Positions 43,797-53,421 of a DNA stretch of 64,000 nt are shown here, piece after piece. The translations under genes were made by a program, and so were the position numbers. This DNA comes from CAIKMD01 sp963729935 (lineage in GTDB: Bacteria; Pseudomonadota; Alphaproteobacteria; ATCC43930; CGMCC-115725), in NCBI GenBank assembly GCA_963729935.1, contig CAVSPW010000005.1, forward strand, positions 62,001 to 126,000, given 5' to 3'. Within the stretch, counting starts at the first letter, position 1, and every line of letters begins with the position of its first letter. The notes under the pieces were generated by a model. It saw only the letters and a program-made list of their open reading frames with translations, made no database searches and had not been told where the DNA came from.

Positions 43797-43877
43797 CCGG
43801 CACCGGCTGCGCCGTCGGCGAGCGGGCGAGCCGCGCCCGCGGCGCCCGGCGTCGGAGAGGGATCGGGAGCAGCGATC

Positions 43878-44807
43878 ATGACCGCCAAGGCAATCGACCC
43901 GCGCGGCATCGCCCTGATCGGCTTCGGCGAGGTCGGCCAGCGCTTCGGGCGCGAATTTCTTCAGACCGGGCATTTCGACGTCGCGACTTACGACATCCTC
44001 TTCAACAATTCGCCCGAAGGCGCGGCGCTGCGCGACAAGGCGCGGTCGATGCGGATCGAAGCCTGCGCCTCGGCCGCCGCCGCGGCCGAGGGGGCGCGCA
44101 TCGTCTTTTCCTGCGTCACAGCGACCTCGGCCAAGGATGTGGCCGAGGAGGCCGGGACCTATCTCGCGCCGGGCCAGTTCTTCGTCGACATCAACTCGGT
44201 CTCGCCTGAGACGAAACGCGCCGATGCCGATGCAGTCGCGCGCTCGGGAGCCGCATACGTCGAATGCGCGGTAATGGCGCCGGTGGCGCCCTACGGCATC
44301 AAGGTGCCGATTCTCCTCGGCGGCACGCACGGCAAGGATCTCGCCGCGATCCTCAATCCCGCGGGCGTGAAGATGGAGATGGCGAGCGAGGTGGTGGGCC
44401 AGGCCTCGGCGATCAAGATGTGCCGCAGCCTCATGATCAAGGGCATCGAAGCGCTGGCAGTCGAATGCTTCCTCACCTCGCGGCGCTACGGCGTCGAGGA
44501 AACGATCATCGCCTCGCTCGAGGAAACCTTTCCGCAGATGGATTGGGAAAAGCTTGCTGGCTACCTCATCGGCCGGGTCGTGCAGCATGGGCGCCGCCGC
44601 GCGGCCGAGATGCGCGAGGTCGCCGATACCGAAGCCGCGATCGGCCTCGAGCCGATGATGGCGACGGCCACAGCCAAGCGCAAGGACTGGCTCGCCGACG
44701 AGGCCGCCGCCGCGCCCGAGCTCAAGGCGCTCGCCGACGAAGAATGGCGCCAGATGCTCGACCGCCTGATCGAGCACATGAAGCAGAAATCCAAAAACTC
44801 GGCTTGA
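43878..44807 (+). CDS. 3-hydroxyacid dehydrogenase-like oxidoreductase (DUF1932 C-terminus)
   Basis: The 309-residue protein has an N-terminal NAD(P)-binding domain (IALIGFGEVGQRFGREF) and VDINSVSPETK, as in 6-phosphogluconate dehydrogenase-like enzymes, followed by AASAIKMCRS-type helix with the catalytic-lysine region (SAIKMCRSLMIKG) and a helical DUF1932 domain. It may act on a beta-hydroxy acid in catabolism. It is convergent with the Liv operon, 8 bp away. Confidence 0.82.
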   Translation: MTAKAIDPRGIALIGFGEVGQRFGREFLQTGHFDVATYDILFNNSPEGAALRDKARSMRIEACASAAAAAEGARIVFSCVTATSAKDVAEEAGTYLAPGQFFVDINSVSPETKRADADAVARSGAAYVECAVMAPVAPYGIKVPILLGGTHGKDLAAILNPAGVKMEMASEVVGQASAIKMCRSLMIKGIEALAVECFLTSRRYGVEETIIASLEETFPQMDWEKLAGYLIGRVVQHGRRRAAEMREVADTEAAIGLEPMMATATAKRKDWLADEAAAAPELKALADEEWRQMLDRLIEHMKQKSKNSA

Positions 44808-44815
44808 GCCCGCGC

Positions 44816-45604
44816 TCAGCGCGCGAGCACGCTTTTCAGCCGCGCGACCAGCTGCGCGTGGCGCGGCGCATCGGCCACCGAGACGCCCTTGCCGACGCCG
44901 AGATAGCGCTCGGCGACCTCCGTATTGTGCAAGAGATCCTTGCCGCTGCCCGATAAGGTGACGCGCCCGTTCTCGATCACATAGGCGCGATCGGCGATAG
45001 CGAGCGACAGGCGCGCATTCTGTTCGGAAAGCAGAATCCCGCGGCCCTGGTTGCGCAGCCCGGCGATGAGGCGGAAGATCTCCGCGACCAGCACGGGCGC
45101 CAGGCCGAGCGAGGGCTCGTCGAGGACGAGAATGCGCGGCTCCGCCATCAGCCCGCGTCCGATCGCCAGCATCTGCTGCTGGCCGCCCGAGAGATTGGCC
45201 GCCGGCTCGTCGAGCCGGCGCAACAGCACCGGGAAGAGTTCGCCGACCTTGGCGATCGCCGCGTCGAGCGCGGCCGCATCCGCAGCCGTCCCGCGCGCAT
45301 AGGCGCCGAGGCGCAAATTCTCGTGCACCGTCAAGCCGCCGAAGACTTGGCGTCCTTCCGGGACCTGGGCGATGCCGGCCAGCACGCGGGCGCGCGGGCT
45401 TGTGTCGTCGATGCGCGTGCCGTCGAGCGCGATCTCGCCGCGCCGCACCGGGATGATACCGGAGATCGCCTTGACCAAGGTCGATTTGCCCGCGCCATTG
45501 GCGCCGACCAGCGCCACGATCTCGCCTTCGCGCACCGTGAGGTCGATCTCATGGATGACGTCGACCGCTTCGTAACCCGTCGAGACGCGTTTGAGCTCCA
45601 GCAT
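44816..45604 (-). CDS. livF: Branched-chain/aromatic-type ABC importer ATPase LivF-like
   Basis: The 262-residue ATPase of the HAAT family has GANGAGKSTLVKAISG (Walker A), NLSGGQQQMLAIGRGLM (signature) and ILVLDEPSLGLAP (Walker B), typical LivF. Its ATG at 45604 overlaps the LivG stop by 1-4 bases. The longer frame continuing to 46054 is a shadow of livG and was rejected. Confidence 0.93.
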   Translation of the reverse strand: MLELKRVSTGYEAVDVIHEIDLTVREGEIVALVGANGAGKSTLVKAISGIIPVRRGEIALDGTRIDDTSPRARVLAGIAQVPEGRQVFGGLTVHENLRLGAYARGTAADAAALDAAIAKVGELFPVLLRRLDEPAANLSGGQQQMLAIGRGLMAEPRILVLDEPSLGLAPVLVAEIFRLIAGLRNQGRGILLSEQNARLSLAIADRAYVIENGRVTLSGSGKDLLHNTEVAERYLGVGKGVSVADAPRHAQLVARLKSVLAR

Positions 45605-46407
45605 CAGCCCTCTCCCGTCGCGGCGCCGCCGCCGGCGGCGGGCTCGGCCTGGCCCACATAGGCGGCGATGACGCGAGCATCTTGCTGAATCTCGCGCGGG
45701 CTCCCCGACGCCACCACGCTGCCGGCGTCGAGCACGATCACCTGATCGGCGACGCCCATGACCAGCGACATATTGTGCTCGACCACCACCACCGAAATCC
45801 CCGCATCGCGCACCGCGCGCAGCAGCTCGGCGAGTTCGGCGGTCTCGGCATCGTTCAAACCCGCCGCGGGCTCGTCGAGCAAGAGCAGGCGCGGCTGCGA
45901 CATCAAGGCGCGCACGACTTCGAGGAGCTTCTGTCCGCCCATCGGCAGATCCGTCGCGGCAACGTCGCGAAAGCCTTTGAGGCCGACCAGGTCCAAGAGC
46001 GCCTCGGCGCGCGCGGCAAGCGCGCGTTCCTCGCGGCGCGCGGAGCCCAGCCACAGCATCTGCGCCAAGGCGCTCGCACGAAAATGAAGATGCGCGCCCG
46101 CGAGCACGTTCTCGAGCGCGGTCATGCCGGGATAGATCCGCGCCGCTTGAAACGTCCGGATGAGGCCGTGCGCGGCCACCTCGACCGGCGAGAGATCGAG
46201 CAGGGAGGCGCCGTAGAACCGCGCCTCGCCCGAATCGGGCCGGTAAAGTCCGGTCACGAGGTTGAAGAGCGTGGTCTTGCCGGCACCGTTGGGGCCGATG
46301 ACGGCGGTGAGGCTGCCATGGGGAACGGTGAAGCTCACCTGGTTGACGGCGTGGAGGCCGCCGAAAGTCTTGTCGAGCCCGTTGATTTCGAGCGCGGCCT
46401 CGGTCAT
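45604..46407 (-). CDS. livG: ABC importer ATPase LivG-like
   Basis: The 267-residue ATPase has IGPNGAGKTTLFNLVTG (Walker A), GLIRTFQAARIYPGMTALENV (LivG hallmark) and LLLLDEPAAGLN (Walker B). Its signature region reads LPMGGQKLLEVVRAL rather than the common LSYGQQ, a small variation. It overlaps the permease gene by 4 bp and the LivF gene by 1 bp. With the fused permease it forms a minimal transporter core. Confidence 0.92.
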   Translation of the reverse strand: MTEAALEINGLDKTFGGLHAVNQVSFTVPHGSLTAVIGPNGAGKTTLFNLVTGLYRPDSGEARFYGASLLDLSPVEVAAHGLIRTFQAARIYPGMTALENVLAGAHLHFRASALAQMLWLGSARREERALAARAEALLDLVGLKGFRDVAATDLPMGGQKLLEVVRALMSQPRLLLLDEPAAGLNDAETAELAELLRAVRDAGISVVVVEHNMSLVMGVADQVIVLDAGSVVASGSPREIQQDARVIAAYVGQAEPAAGGGAATGEG

Positions 46408-48302
46408 GGCGCGACCGTCCTCGCGGAGAGGTCGGCTTTGCGCTTCATCGAGAAGCGCGCGAACCAGACCGCGGCCGTGCCGAACATGCCTTCGGGCAGC
46501 CACAGGAAGCACAGCACCAGCAACAGGCCCTCGGCGAAGGTCTTGTAGAGCGCGAAGGGCTGGAAGATGGTCGGGATCAAGGTGAGCAGCGCCACGCCCA
46601 GCAGCGGCCCCACAAGCGTCCCCTCGCCGCCCGCCACCAGCATCGCGATCATTTCGAAGGAGCGCGGCGCGCCCACCATCTCGGGCGAGAGGAAATGGAA
46701 GTAGAACGCGTAGAGGCTGCCCGCGAGCGAGGCGAGCGCCGCCGAGAGGCACACCGCTGCCAGCTTGTAGCGCGGCACGTTGACGCCCAAAGCCGCGGCC
46801 GCAGTCTGGTCGGTTCGAACGGCCTTCAGCGCGCGCCCGAAGCCGGAGCGCATGCCGCCATGCAGCATCGCCACCAGCACGAAGATCAGCCCTGCGACCA
46901 GGTAATACATCTGGACGGACGAGCTGAAGACGTAAGGGCCGACCGAAAAGGACGGTATGCCGACGAGGCCCGACGGGCCGCCAGTCACGTCGGTCAGGCC
47001 CACCGTCAGGGAATCGATCATCAGGCCGAAAGCGAGGGTCGCGAGCGCCAGGAAATGCCCGCGCAGCCGCGTCGTCACCAGCGATAGGGCAAACGCGCAG
47101 ACGAGCGAGAGGGCGATTCCGGCGACGACCCCGAGCAGAGGCGGCCATTGATAGGTGGTCGCAAGGATAGCGGCCGTATACCCGCCGATCGCCATGAAGC
47201 CGGCATGGCCGAGACTCACCTGTCCGGCAAAACCCATCAGCACGTCGAGGCCCAGCACCGCGATGAAGAGGATGCCGGTGATCACGAGCGAATTGAGGAT
47301 GCCGGTCCCGGGCAGAACGAGCGGCAGAGCGAGGATGAAGGATGCGGCGAGGATGGCGAAGATCAGCCCGCCCCTGCCTTCGAGCCGGACGATCGCGCGA
47401 TGGATGCGCTGCTCGTCGCGGACATCCTGGCGCCGCGCGGGACCGGCGGCGAAGAGCCCGTTGGGCCGCCACAGCAGCATCACGAGCAGCAGCGCGAGCG
47501 CGAGTCCGTTGGCGAAGAGCGAGGAGACGTAGCCCGCCGCGAGCTGTTCGGAGACGCCCAGCACCAGCCCGCCGAACACCGATCCGGCGAAAGCGCCGAG
47601 ACCGCCCACCGCCACCGAGATGAAGCCGAAATTGGTGAAGAACCCGCCGGTATCGAATTCGAGCGAGGTGATCGGCGCCACCGCGATACCGCCTAGGGCC
47701 GCGATCACTGCCGCCAGCATGAAACTGAACAAGGTCATGCGCGGCACATCGATGCCCATCAGCCGGGCCGCGAGCCGGTTCTCGGCGCAGGCCCTGAGCG
47801 CGAGGCCGAGCCGCGTGCGCGCGAGGAGAAACCACAGGCCGACGATGATGACGATGGCGGCCGCGATGATCCAGAATCCCTGGGTCGGGATCCGGATGCC
47901 CCAAATGGCCACCGGCGCCTCGCCCGAAATCGGCGGCAGCGCGTAGGGCTGGCTGCTCCAGCCGATCAGGAGAACGCCCTGGATGAGCGTCAAGAGACCC
48001 GCGGTCATCACCAGGATGCTGCTCACCGGCAGGCGCGTGAGCGCCGGCACGAAGGTGGTGTAGCCGAGGATCAGTCCGCCCAAGGCGGTGCCGAGAAGCG
48101 CGCCGAGGAGCGCGATCGGAATCGGCAGAGCCCAGCTGACCTGCAGCGTGTACATGAGCAGGGCGCCGAAGACGCAGAACCCGCCCTGCGCCAGATTGAT
48201 GACGCCGGTGACGCGATAGACGAGCGAAAACCCCAGCGCCAGCACGGCAAAGACCGCGCCCTGAAGCAGGCCGCCGATGATGATCTGGATCGCTTGGATC
48301 AC
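46404..48302 (-). CDS. livHM: Fused LivH-LivM permease of ABC importer
   Basis: The 632-residue protein joins both permeases in one chain. Residues about 1-285 are LivH-like (VINLAQGGFCVFGALLMY at the start, GIDVPRMTLFSFMLAAVIAALGGI as the EAA-like loop) and 300-632 are LivM-like (GFAGQVSLGHAGFMAIGGYTAA, GVNVPRYKLAAVCLSAALASLAG). No periplasmic binding protein gene is next to it. Such fusions are known in alphaproteobacteria. The neighbouring aromatic-acid genes suggest the substrate is not a plain amino acid. Confidence 0.92.
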   Translation of the reverse strand: MIQAIQIIIGGLLQGAVFAVLALGFSLVYRVTGVINLAQGGFCVFGALLMYTLQVSWALPIPIALLGALLGTALGGLILGYTTFVPALTRLPVSSILVMTAGLLTLIQGVLLIGWSSQPYALPPISGEAPVAIWGIRIPTQGFWIIAAAIVIIVGLWFLLARTRLGLALRACAENRLAARLMGIDVPRMTLFSFMLAAVIAALGGIAVAPITSLEFDTGGFFTNFGFISVAVGGLGAFAGSVFGGLVLGVSEQLAAGYVSSLFANGLALALLLVMLLWRPNGLFAAGPARRQDVRDEQRIHRAIVRLEGRGGLIFAILAASFILALPLVLPGTGILNSLVITGILFIAVLGLDVLMGFAGQVSLGHAGFMAIGGYTAAILATTYQWPPLLGVVAGIALSLVCAFALSLVTTRLRGHFLALATLAFGLMIDSLTVGLTDVTGGPSGLVGIPSFSVGPYVFSSSVQMYYLVAGLIFVLVAMLHGGMRSGFGRALKAVRTDQTAAAALGVNVPRYKLAAVCLSAALASLAGSLYAFYFHFLSPEMVGAPRSFEMIAMLVAGGEGTLVGPLLGVALLTLIPTIFQPFALYKTFAEGLLLVLCFLWLPEGMFGTAAVWFARFSMKRKADLSARTVAP

Positions 48303-48398
48303 GCCGCCAGTACCGCGACGATCATGAGAGCCTCCCCCGTATCACATGCCCTTGTCGATCGTGGCCGCGATCGTCAGGCGATTGATTGGACGATCCCG

Positions 48399-49394
48399 TC
48401 AGGCCGCTTTTCTCTGCGGCGTTCCGACCAAACGCCGGACGGCCTCGACCACGGCTTCGGGATTGGCGCGGTTCTGCCCGGCAATGTCCAGCGCGCTGCC
48501 ATGGGCGACCGAGGAAAACACCACGGGCGTGCCGAGGATCAGTCCTGCGACGCGGTTGCGCGCCAAGAGCTTCGAGGCGATATGGCCCTGATCGTGGTAC
48601 ATCACGACGAAGGCGTCGACATCGCCGCGATGGAACATGGTATCGGCGCCGAAGGGCCCCTCGACGCGCATTCCCGCCTTTTGCGCCTCGGCGATCGCCG
48701 GCTCGATGATCCGCGCCTCTTCGTCGCCGAACATGCCGTGCTCGCTCGCATGCGGATTGACCCCGGCGACCGCGATGAGCGGGCGGTCGATGCCGATGCG
48801 GCGCAAGGTGTCATGGGCGCAGGCGATGACCTTGCGCACGCGCTCGGGCGTGATCAGCTCGATCGCCCGCCGCAAGCCGACATGCAAGGTCGCATGAACG
48901 ATCTTCTTATCGTCGAAGCAGTGCATGAGGAAGACGTCGTCTTCGGGCACGCCCGTGCAGCGCGCAACGAAGCTCGGATAGCCGTCGAACTCGATTCCGG
49001 CCTGCTTGATCGCAAGCTCGGTCTGCGGCGCGGCAACGACCGCGCCGACTTTGCCGTCGAGCGCGGCGCGTATGGCGGCGCGCGCTGATTCGACCGCCGC
49101 GCGGCCATTGGCCGGATCGATCTTGCCGAGCGTCACGCTTTCATTCCCGAAGAGATCGAGATCGAGGAGCGCGACCCCGTCGGCGTTCCAATCGACATCG
49201 GCGGCCGTTTGATAGGCCCGGATTTGCGGCGCGAGACCCGATGCACGGGCATGGATTTCGAGCGCACGCCGGTCTCCGACCAGCAAGGGCATGCACACGG
49301 CTCGCACGCGCGGATCGAGCGCCGCCTTCAAGGCGATCTCGGGGCCGATCCCGGCGGGATCGCCCATGCTGATCGCGACCTTCTGCAACGCCAT
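48399..49394 (-). CDS. PdxA-family dehydrogenase, probably TphB-like diol dehydrogenase
   Basis: The 331-residue protein starts ISMGDPAGIGPEIALKA and keeps the metal-ligand histidines in NPHASEHGMFG and MYHDQGHIASK, both typical of PdxA. PdxA proper oxidises 4-phosphohydroxythreonine, but PdxA relatives such as TphB dehydrogenate cis-dihydrodiols in terephthalate-type pathways. Here it is next to a Rieske oxygenase and no pdxJ is near, so a catabolic diol dehydrogenase role is inferred. Confidence 0.85.
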   Translation of the reverse strand: MALQKVAISMGDPAGIGPEIALKAALDPRVRAVCMPLLVGDRRALEIHARASGLAPQIRAYQTAADVDWNADGVALLDLDLFGNESVTLGKIDPANGRAAVESARAAIRAALDGKVGAVVAAPQTELAIKQAGIEFDGYPSFVARCTGVPEDDVFLMHCFDDKKIVHATLHVGLRRAIELITPERVRKVIACAHDTLRRIGIDRPLIAVAGVNPHASEHGMFGDEEARIIEPAIAEAQKAGMRVEGPFGADTMFHRGDVDAFVVMYHDQGHIASKLLARNRVAGLILGTPVVFSSVAHGSALDIAGQNRANPEAVVEAVRRLVGTPQRKAA

Positions 49395-49407
49395 GCCCGC
49401 CCCCCGA

Positions 49408-50694
49408 TCAGACCGTGACCGGGTCGGTGCCGAGCTCGCAGAAGAGACCGTGCTTGGCGCCTTCGGCGAATTTGACGTTCTTCGGGAGCACGATGGCGCA
49501 GGAGCGCACGCGCTGCGATTCCGGGGTAAGGCCCGGAATCTTCTTGCCTTCGCGATTGGCCTTCATCGCGCGCAACAGCGCGCGGCGCGCCATGATGATG
49601 CCGTTGTCGGTCGAGACCAGATTCTCCTGACTGCGGTCGATCACCGGCCCCATGCTTTCCTGCAGCGACGCATCCTGCATCCCGACGCCGGCGATGCCGC
49701 TGAAGGACTGGCCCGAGACCTGGGCATTGCGGTCCATCAGGTAGTCATTGGTCTTGTTGGCGAGCGGGATGAAGGTGCCGGGAATCGCCTTGACGTGAAT
49801 GCCGGCGCCATTGTCCATCGCCGCGATTTCCTGACGCGTCAAGGCGCGGCGCGGATGGTAATTGATGCTCCACGACCAGGTATTGTGGTCGTCGATCGGA
49901 ACCCAGGCATGGCCGCCGATCGGGTTCCCGCCGCGCGGCGGGATCAAGGTGTAGAACGGCATGACCCAGGGCGTGATGCGCCAATAATAGCGATCGGCCT
50001 CGGCGTTGCGGCGCGCCGCGATGAGCAGGCCGCCGTCGAATTCGGCGACGTCGAAAATCGGCATCAGGTCGCGCTGGTTGTATTCGTTGCCCTTGCTGCC
50101 TTGGAACAGCGGATCGCCCTTGAGCGCGCTCTCGTGCAGAAAGGTGACGTGGCTCGAATCGATGCCGCCTTCGACGGCCTGCAGATAGTTGCATTCCTGC
50201 AGCCGCTTCGAGATGTAGCGCTGCTCGGGCGGAACGAGCGCCCATTCGAAGCCTGGAGGCGCCGGCTTCAATTCGGGCGGACCCATATAGGTCCAGACGA
50301 TGCCGCCGCGCTCGATGCAGGGATAGGCGTTGAGCTTGATGCGGCCGCGCATGCCGGTCTCCTCGGGCTCCGAGGGCAGATCGACGCATTGGCCGTTCAC
50401 GTCGTATTTCCAGCCGTGATAGGGACAGCGCAACCCGCATTGCTCGTTGCGCCCGAACCACAGCGAGACGCGGCGATGGGCGCAGAATTCGTCGATCAGC
50501 CCGATACGGTCCTCGCTGTCGCGGAAGGCGACGAGGTGCTCGCCCAGGAGCTGGACGCGCACCGGCGGGCAATCCGGGGCCGGAAGCTCGTCCGCGCGCA
50601 AGGCCGGGAACCAATAGCGCCGCATCAGGTCGCCCATCGGAGTGCCGGCGGCGACCTCGGTTAACTGTTTGTTCTCGGCTTGCGACGTGGCCAT
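49408..50694 (-). CDS. Rieske ring-hydroxylating oxygenase, alpha subunit
   Basis: The 428-residue protein has an N-terminal Rieske domain with Cys71-x-His73 and Cys90-x2-His93 (FCAHRRVSL and RCPYHGWKY), and a catalytic domain with GGIDSSHVTFLHE supplying the bridging Asp and the iron-binding histidines. It resembles the phthalate-4,5-dioxygenase/vanillate-type single-component oxygenases. The substrate is probably an aromatic acid. Electrons should come from the adjacent Rieske ferredoxin; no reductase is seen in the window. Confidence 0.88.
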   Translation of the reverse strand: MATSQAENKQLTEVAAGTPMGDLMRRYWFPALRADELPAPDCPPVRVQLLGEHLVAFRDSEDRIGLIDEFCAHRRVSLWFGRNEQCGLRCPYHGWKYDVNGQCVDLPSEPEETGMRGRIKLNAYPCIERGGIVWTYMGPPELKPAPPGFEWALVPPEQRYISKRLQECNYLQAVEGGIDSSHVTFLHESALKGDPLFQGSKGNEYNQRDLMPIFDVAEFDGGLLIAARRNAEADRYYWRITPWVMPFYTLIPPRGGNPIGGHAWVPIDDHNTWSWSINYHPRRALTRQEIAAMDNGAGIHVKAIPGTFIPLANKTNDYLMDRNAQVSGQSFSGIAGVGMQDASLQESMGPVIDRSQENLVSTDNGIIMARRALLRAMKANREGKKIPGLTPESQRVRSCAIVLPKNVKFAEGAKHGLFCELGTDPVTV

Positions 50695-50727
50695 GATCTC
50701 ACCTGGGAAAGGACGCCCGAATCGGGG

Positions 50728-51069
50728 CTAACGATGCGTCGGCGCTTCGTCCGGGTCAATGCAGATTTGGTCGCCTTCCAGATGGACGGTCCAGACCCTG
50801 ACCGGCTCCGTGCAGGGCGCAAGCGTCGGCTTGCCGGTCGGGATATGAAACCGGCCCTGGTGAAAAGGGCATTCGACCTCATCCCCGATGATCGTGCCTT
50901 CGCCGAGCGAGCCCGGCCCGTGGCTGCACAAATCCTGGCTGACGTAATAGCGCTCGCCCAGGCGGTAGACCGCATAGGCGACGTCGCCGACGACGACGCG
51001 CGTCGCGAACTCGCCCTCGAGCACCTCCGAGGTGCGGCAGATCACCAACTTCCCGGACGGTTCGGTCAT
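50728..51069 (-). CDS. Rieske-type [2Fe-2S] ferredoxin
   Basis: The 113-residue protein has Cys48-x-His50 and Cys67-x2-His70 (LCSHGPGSLGEG and ECPFHQGRF), the BphF/NahAb-type Rieske ferredoxin pattern. It is 33 bp upstream of the oxygenase gene on the same strand and would carry electrons to it. I place the start at the ATG at 51069. The longer frame to 51144 begins with a low-complexity stretch. Confidence 0.9.
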   Translation of the reverse strand: MTEPSGKLVICRTSEVLEGEFATRVVVGDVAYAVYRLGERYYVSQDLCSHGPGSLGEGTIIGDEVECPFHQGRFHIPTGKPTLAPCTEPVRVWTVHLEGDQICIDPDEAPTHR

Positions 51070-51264
51070 CGAGCGAGCGGAACGCCTCTCGGCTGAGACA
51101 TGGCGCGCCGCCGGTCCGCCCGCGGCGCTGACGACGCGGCGCAAGGGGATGCTGCCGGAACGCCGATGATGTTCGCCTCGCGTGTCATGCCTCTTGCTCC
51201 GGGCAAGCTAGTCAACATCCTGCCACGCGACAACAAGTTTGCCGCGGTTCGGCGCGGAAATTTC

Positions 51265-52029
51265 TCAACCGGCGATCGTGACGCCGCCATCGATCACGAT
51301 GGTCTGGCCGGTGATGAAACTGCCGGCCGGAGAGGCGAGCAGAATCGCGGCGCCGGCGATATCGCGCGCCGTGCCGAGCCGGCCGAGCGGCGTTTCCATG
51401 ATGCGGCGGCGGGCAAGATCATCGTCTTCCCACAGCGCGCGCGCGAAATCCGTCTTGATCAGACCGGGCGCGATCGCATTGACGCGGATATTGTAGGCGC
51501 CCCATTCGCAGGCGAGGCTGCGCGCAAGCTGGTTCACCGCCGCCTTGGCAATGCCATAGGCGCCGATCCCGGCGGAGCCGCGAAAGGCGGCGATGCTCGA
51601 GAGCAGGATGATGGCGCCGTCCTTGCGCGCGGCCATTTCGGGCAGCACGAGGGTCGAAAGCCACAGCGCGCTTCGCACATTGCTGGCGATCACGCGATCG
51701 AACGCATCGTCGGCGAGCTGCGCGAGCGGCCCGAGCACGGGATTGACGCCGACATTGTTGACGAGGATGTCGATGGCGCCGAAGCGGGCGCGCGTCTGCC
51801 CGACGAGCGTTTGAAGCTGCGCCTTGTCGCCGACATGGCACGCGATCGCCGCCGCCTCGCCGCCGGACGCGCGGATCGCGGCGGCGGTTTCCTCGCAGGC
51901 CTCTTGCTTGCGGCTCGAGATCACCACCCTCGCGCCGCATCCGGCCATGGCCTCGGCAATCGCCCGCCCGATGCCGCGCGATGAGCCGGTGATCACCGCC
52001 GTCTTGCCGTTGAGATCGAAGAGACCCAT
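51265..52029 (-). CDS. SDR-family dehydrogenase
   Basis: The 254-residue SDR has TGSSRGIGRAIAEAM, SSRKQEACEE (NADP-type), VNNVGVNPV and the catalytic YGIAKAAVNQLARSLA. It lies upstream of the ferredoxin and may oxidise a dihydrodiol or another intermediate of the same pathway. The ATG at 52029 is the preferred start; the extended frame overlaps the MFS gene on the other strand. Confidence 0.85.
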   Translation of the reverse strand: MGLFDLNGKTAVITGSSRGIGRAIAEAMAGCGARVVISSRKQEACEETAAAIRASGGEAAAIACHVGDKAQLQTLVGQTRARFGAIDILVNNVGVNPVLGPLAQLADDAFDRVIASNVRSALWLSTLVLPEMAARKDGAIILLSSIAAFRGSAGIGAYGIAKAAVNQLARSLACEWGAYNIRVNAIAPGLIKTDFARALWEDDDLARRRIMETPLGRLGTARDIAGAAILLASPAGSFITGQTIVIDGGVTIAG

Positions 52030-52183
52030 GCCCTGCCCCGGTAAGCCTTTCCTAACCATGCTACAGCGAGGCCCGGCTCCGCGACACATCCCGGCATCGG
52101 AGGACTGCGCCCGGTGCACTCGATTTCATGCCCTTGCCATGCTAGGAAATGGCCGAGGAAACAAGTCGGGCATATCAGGAAAA

Positions 52184-53416
52184 ATGACGGAATTGACCGA
52201 GATTGCCGGTTCGGCGACGAAACTGCGCGACGTCAAGGTGATCGGCCTGGTCGGCGCGGCTCATTTCATGAGCCATGTCTACGTCATCATGCTGCCGCCC
52301 TTGTTCATTTTTGCGCGCGACGCCTACGGCGTCAGCTTTGCGCAACTGGGTTTTGCGATGGCCGTATTCGGTTTCTTCTCGGCCACCCTGCAGACACCGG
52401 CAGGGTTCGTGGTCGATCGGCTGGGCTCGGGCTCCTTGCTCATCGCCGGGCTGGTCTTGAGCGGGACGGGTTGCGCGATCATCGGCTTGGTGCCGACCTA
52501 CTGGGCGCTCATCCTGGGCTATGCCTGTCTCGGTCTCGCCAACACCGTCTACCATCCCGCGGATTACGCAATCCTGTCGCATGGCGTCTCCGCGCCACGC
52601 ATGGCGCAAGCCTATTCGATTCACACCTTCCTCGGCATGGCCGGGCAGGCGCTCACGCCCGCCTTCATGCTGGCAATGGCGGCGCTATGGGGCTGGCACA
52701 GCGGCTTTCTCGGCATCGCCGTCGTCACCTATCTCGTAGCCATCGGCCTCTTGCTCCAAAAAAGCGTGCTCTCCGATCGGCGCGGCACGGATCTGCGCAA
52801 GGCGGACATCGCGAGCAAACCGGCGCCCGGCGGCTGGAAGCTCCTCCTATCGGGACCGATTTTGCGCAGCTTCGTCTTCTTCGCCTTCCTGACGATGACC
52901 GGCAACGCGCTGGCAAATTTTTCGATCGTCGGGCTGGGCGCGCTGCACGGCACGCCGATGTCGGAAGCGAGCATCGCGCTGACGGCCTTCTTGATCTGCA
53001 ACGCGCTGGGCGTCTTGTCCGGCGGCATCATCGCCGATCGCCTCAAGAATCCCTTGCGCGTCGCGACGCTCGGCCTTGCCGCGAGCGGCATCGCCGTTCT
53101 CGTTCTCGCTTATGTCAATTTCGGCGCCGGCGCGCTGATCGCGATGATGGCGCTCACCGGCTTGCTGAACGGGATCATCATGCCGTCGCGCGATCTGATC
53201 GTGCGCGCGGTGACGCCGCCGGGATCCTTCGGCCTCGTCTTCGGGTTCGTCAGCACCGGCTTTTCGGTTTCGGGGGTGATCGCGCCGCCGCTCTATGGCT
53301 GGATGATGGATCAGGGCGAGCCGCGGCTCATTTTCCTCTGCGCGGCGGCGTTTACGGCCCTGTCCTTGCTCATGGCCCGAACGGCCAAAGCCAAGACGCA
53401 GCCCGCCGCCGCCTGA
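52184..53416 (+). CDS. MFS transporter
   Basis: The 410-residue protein has 12 likely membrane helices in two six-helix halves. TPAGFVVDRLGSGSLLIAGL contains the loop 2-3 motif and GLANTVYHPADYAIL and IADRLKNPLRVA are typical of MFS proteins near aromatic or organic acid genes. The ATG at 52184 follows GGAAAA. It is divergent from the SDR and could import the substrate or export an intermediate. Confidence 0.85.
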   Translation: MTELTEIAGSATKLRDVKVIGLVGAAHFMSHVYVIMLPPLFIFARDAYGVSFAQLGFAMAVFGFFSATLQTPAGFVVDRLGSGSLLIAGLVLSGTGCAIIGLVPTYWALILGYACLGLANTVYHPADYAILSHGVSAPRMAQAYSIHTFLGMAGQALTPAFMLAMAALWGWHSGFLGIAVVTYLVAIGLLLQKSVLSDRRGTDLRKADIASKPAPGGWKLLLSGPILRSFVFFAFLTMTGNALANFSIVGLGALHGTPMSEASIALTAFLICNALGVLSGGIIADRLKNPLRVATLGLAASGIAVLVLAYVNFGAGALIAMMALTGLLNGIIMPSRDLIVRAVTPPGSFGLVFGFVSTGFSVSGVIAPPLYGWMMDQGEPRLIFLCAAAFTALSLLMARTAKAKTQPAAA

Positions 53417-53421
53417 CGCGG

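Noticed and set aside
45604..47904. Long N-terminal extension of livG, and of livF up to 46054
   Set aside because: Extensions are out-of-frame copies of neighbouring genes; internal ATGs with 4-bp overlaps give normal-length proteins.
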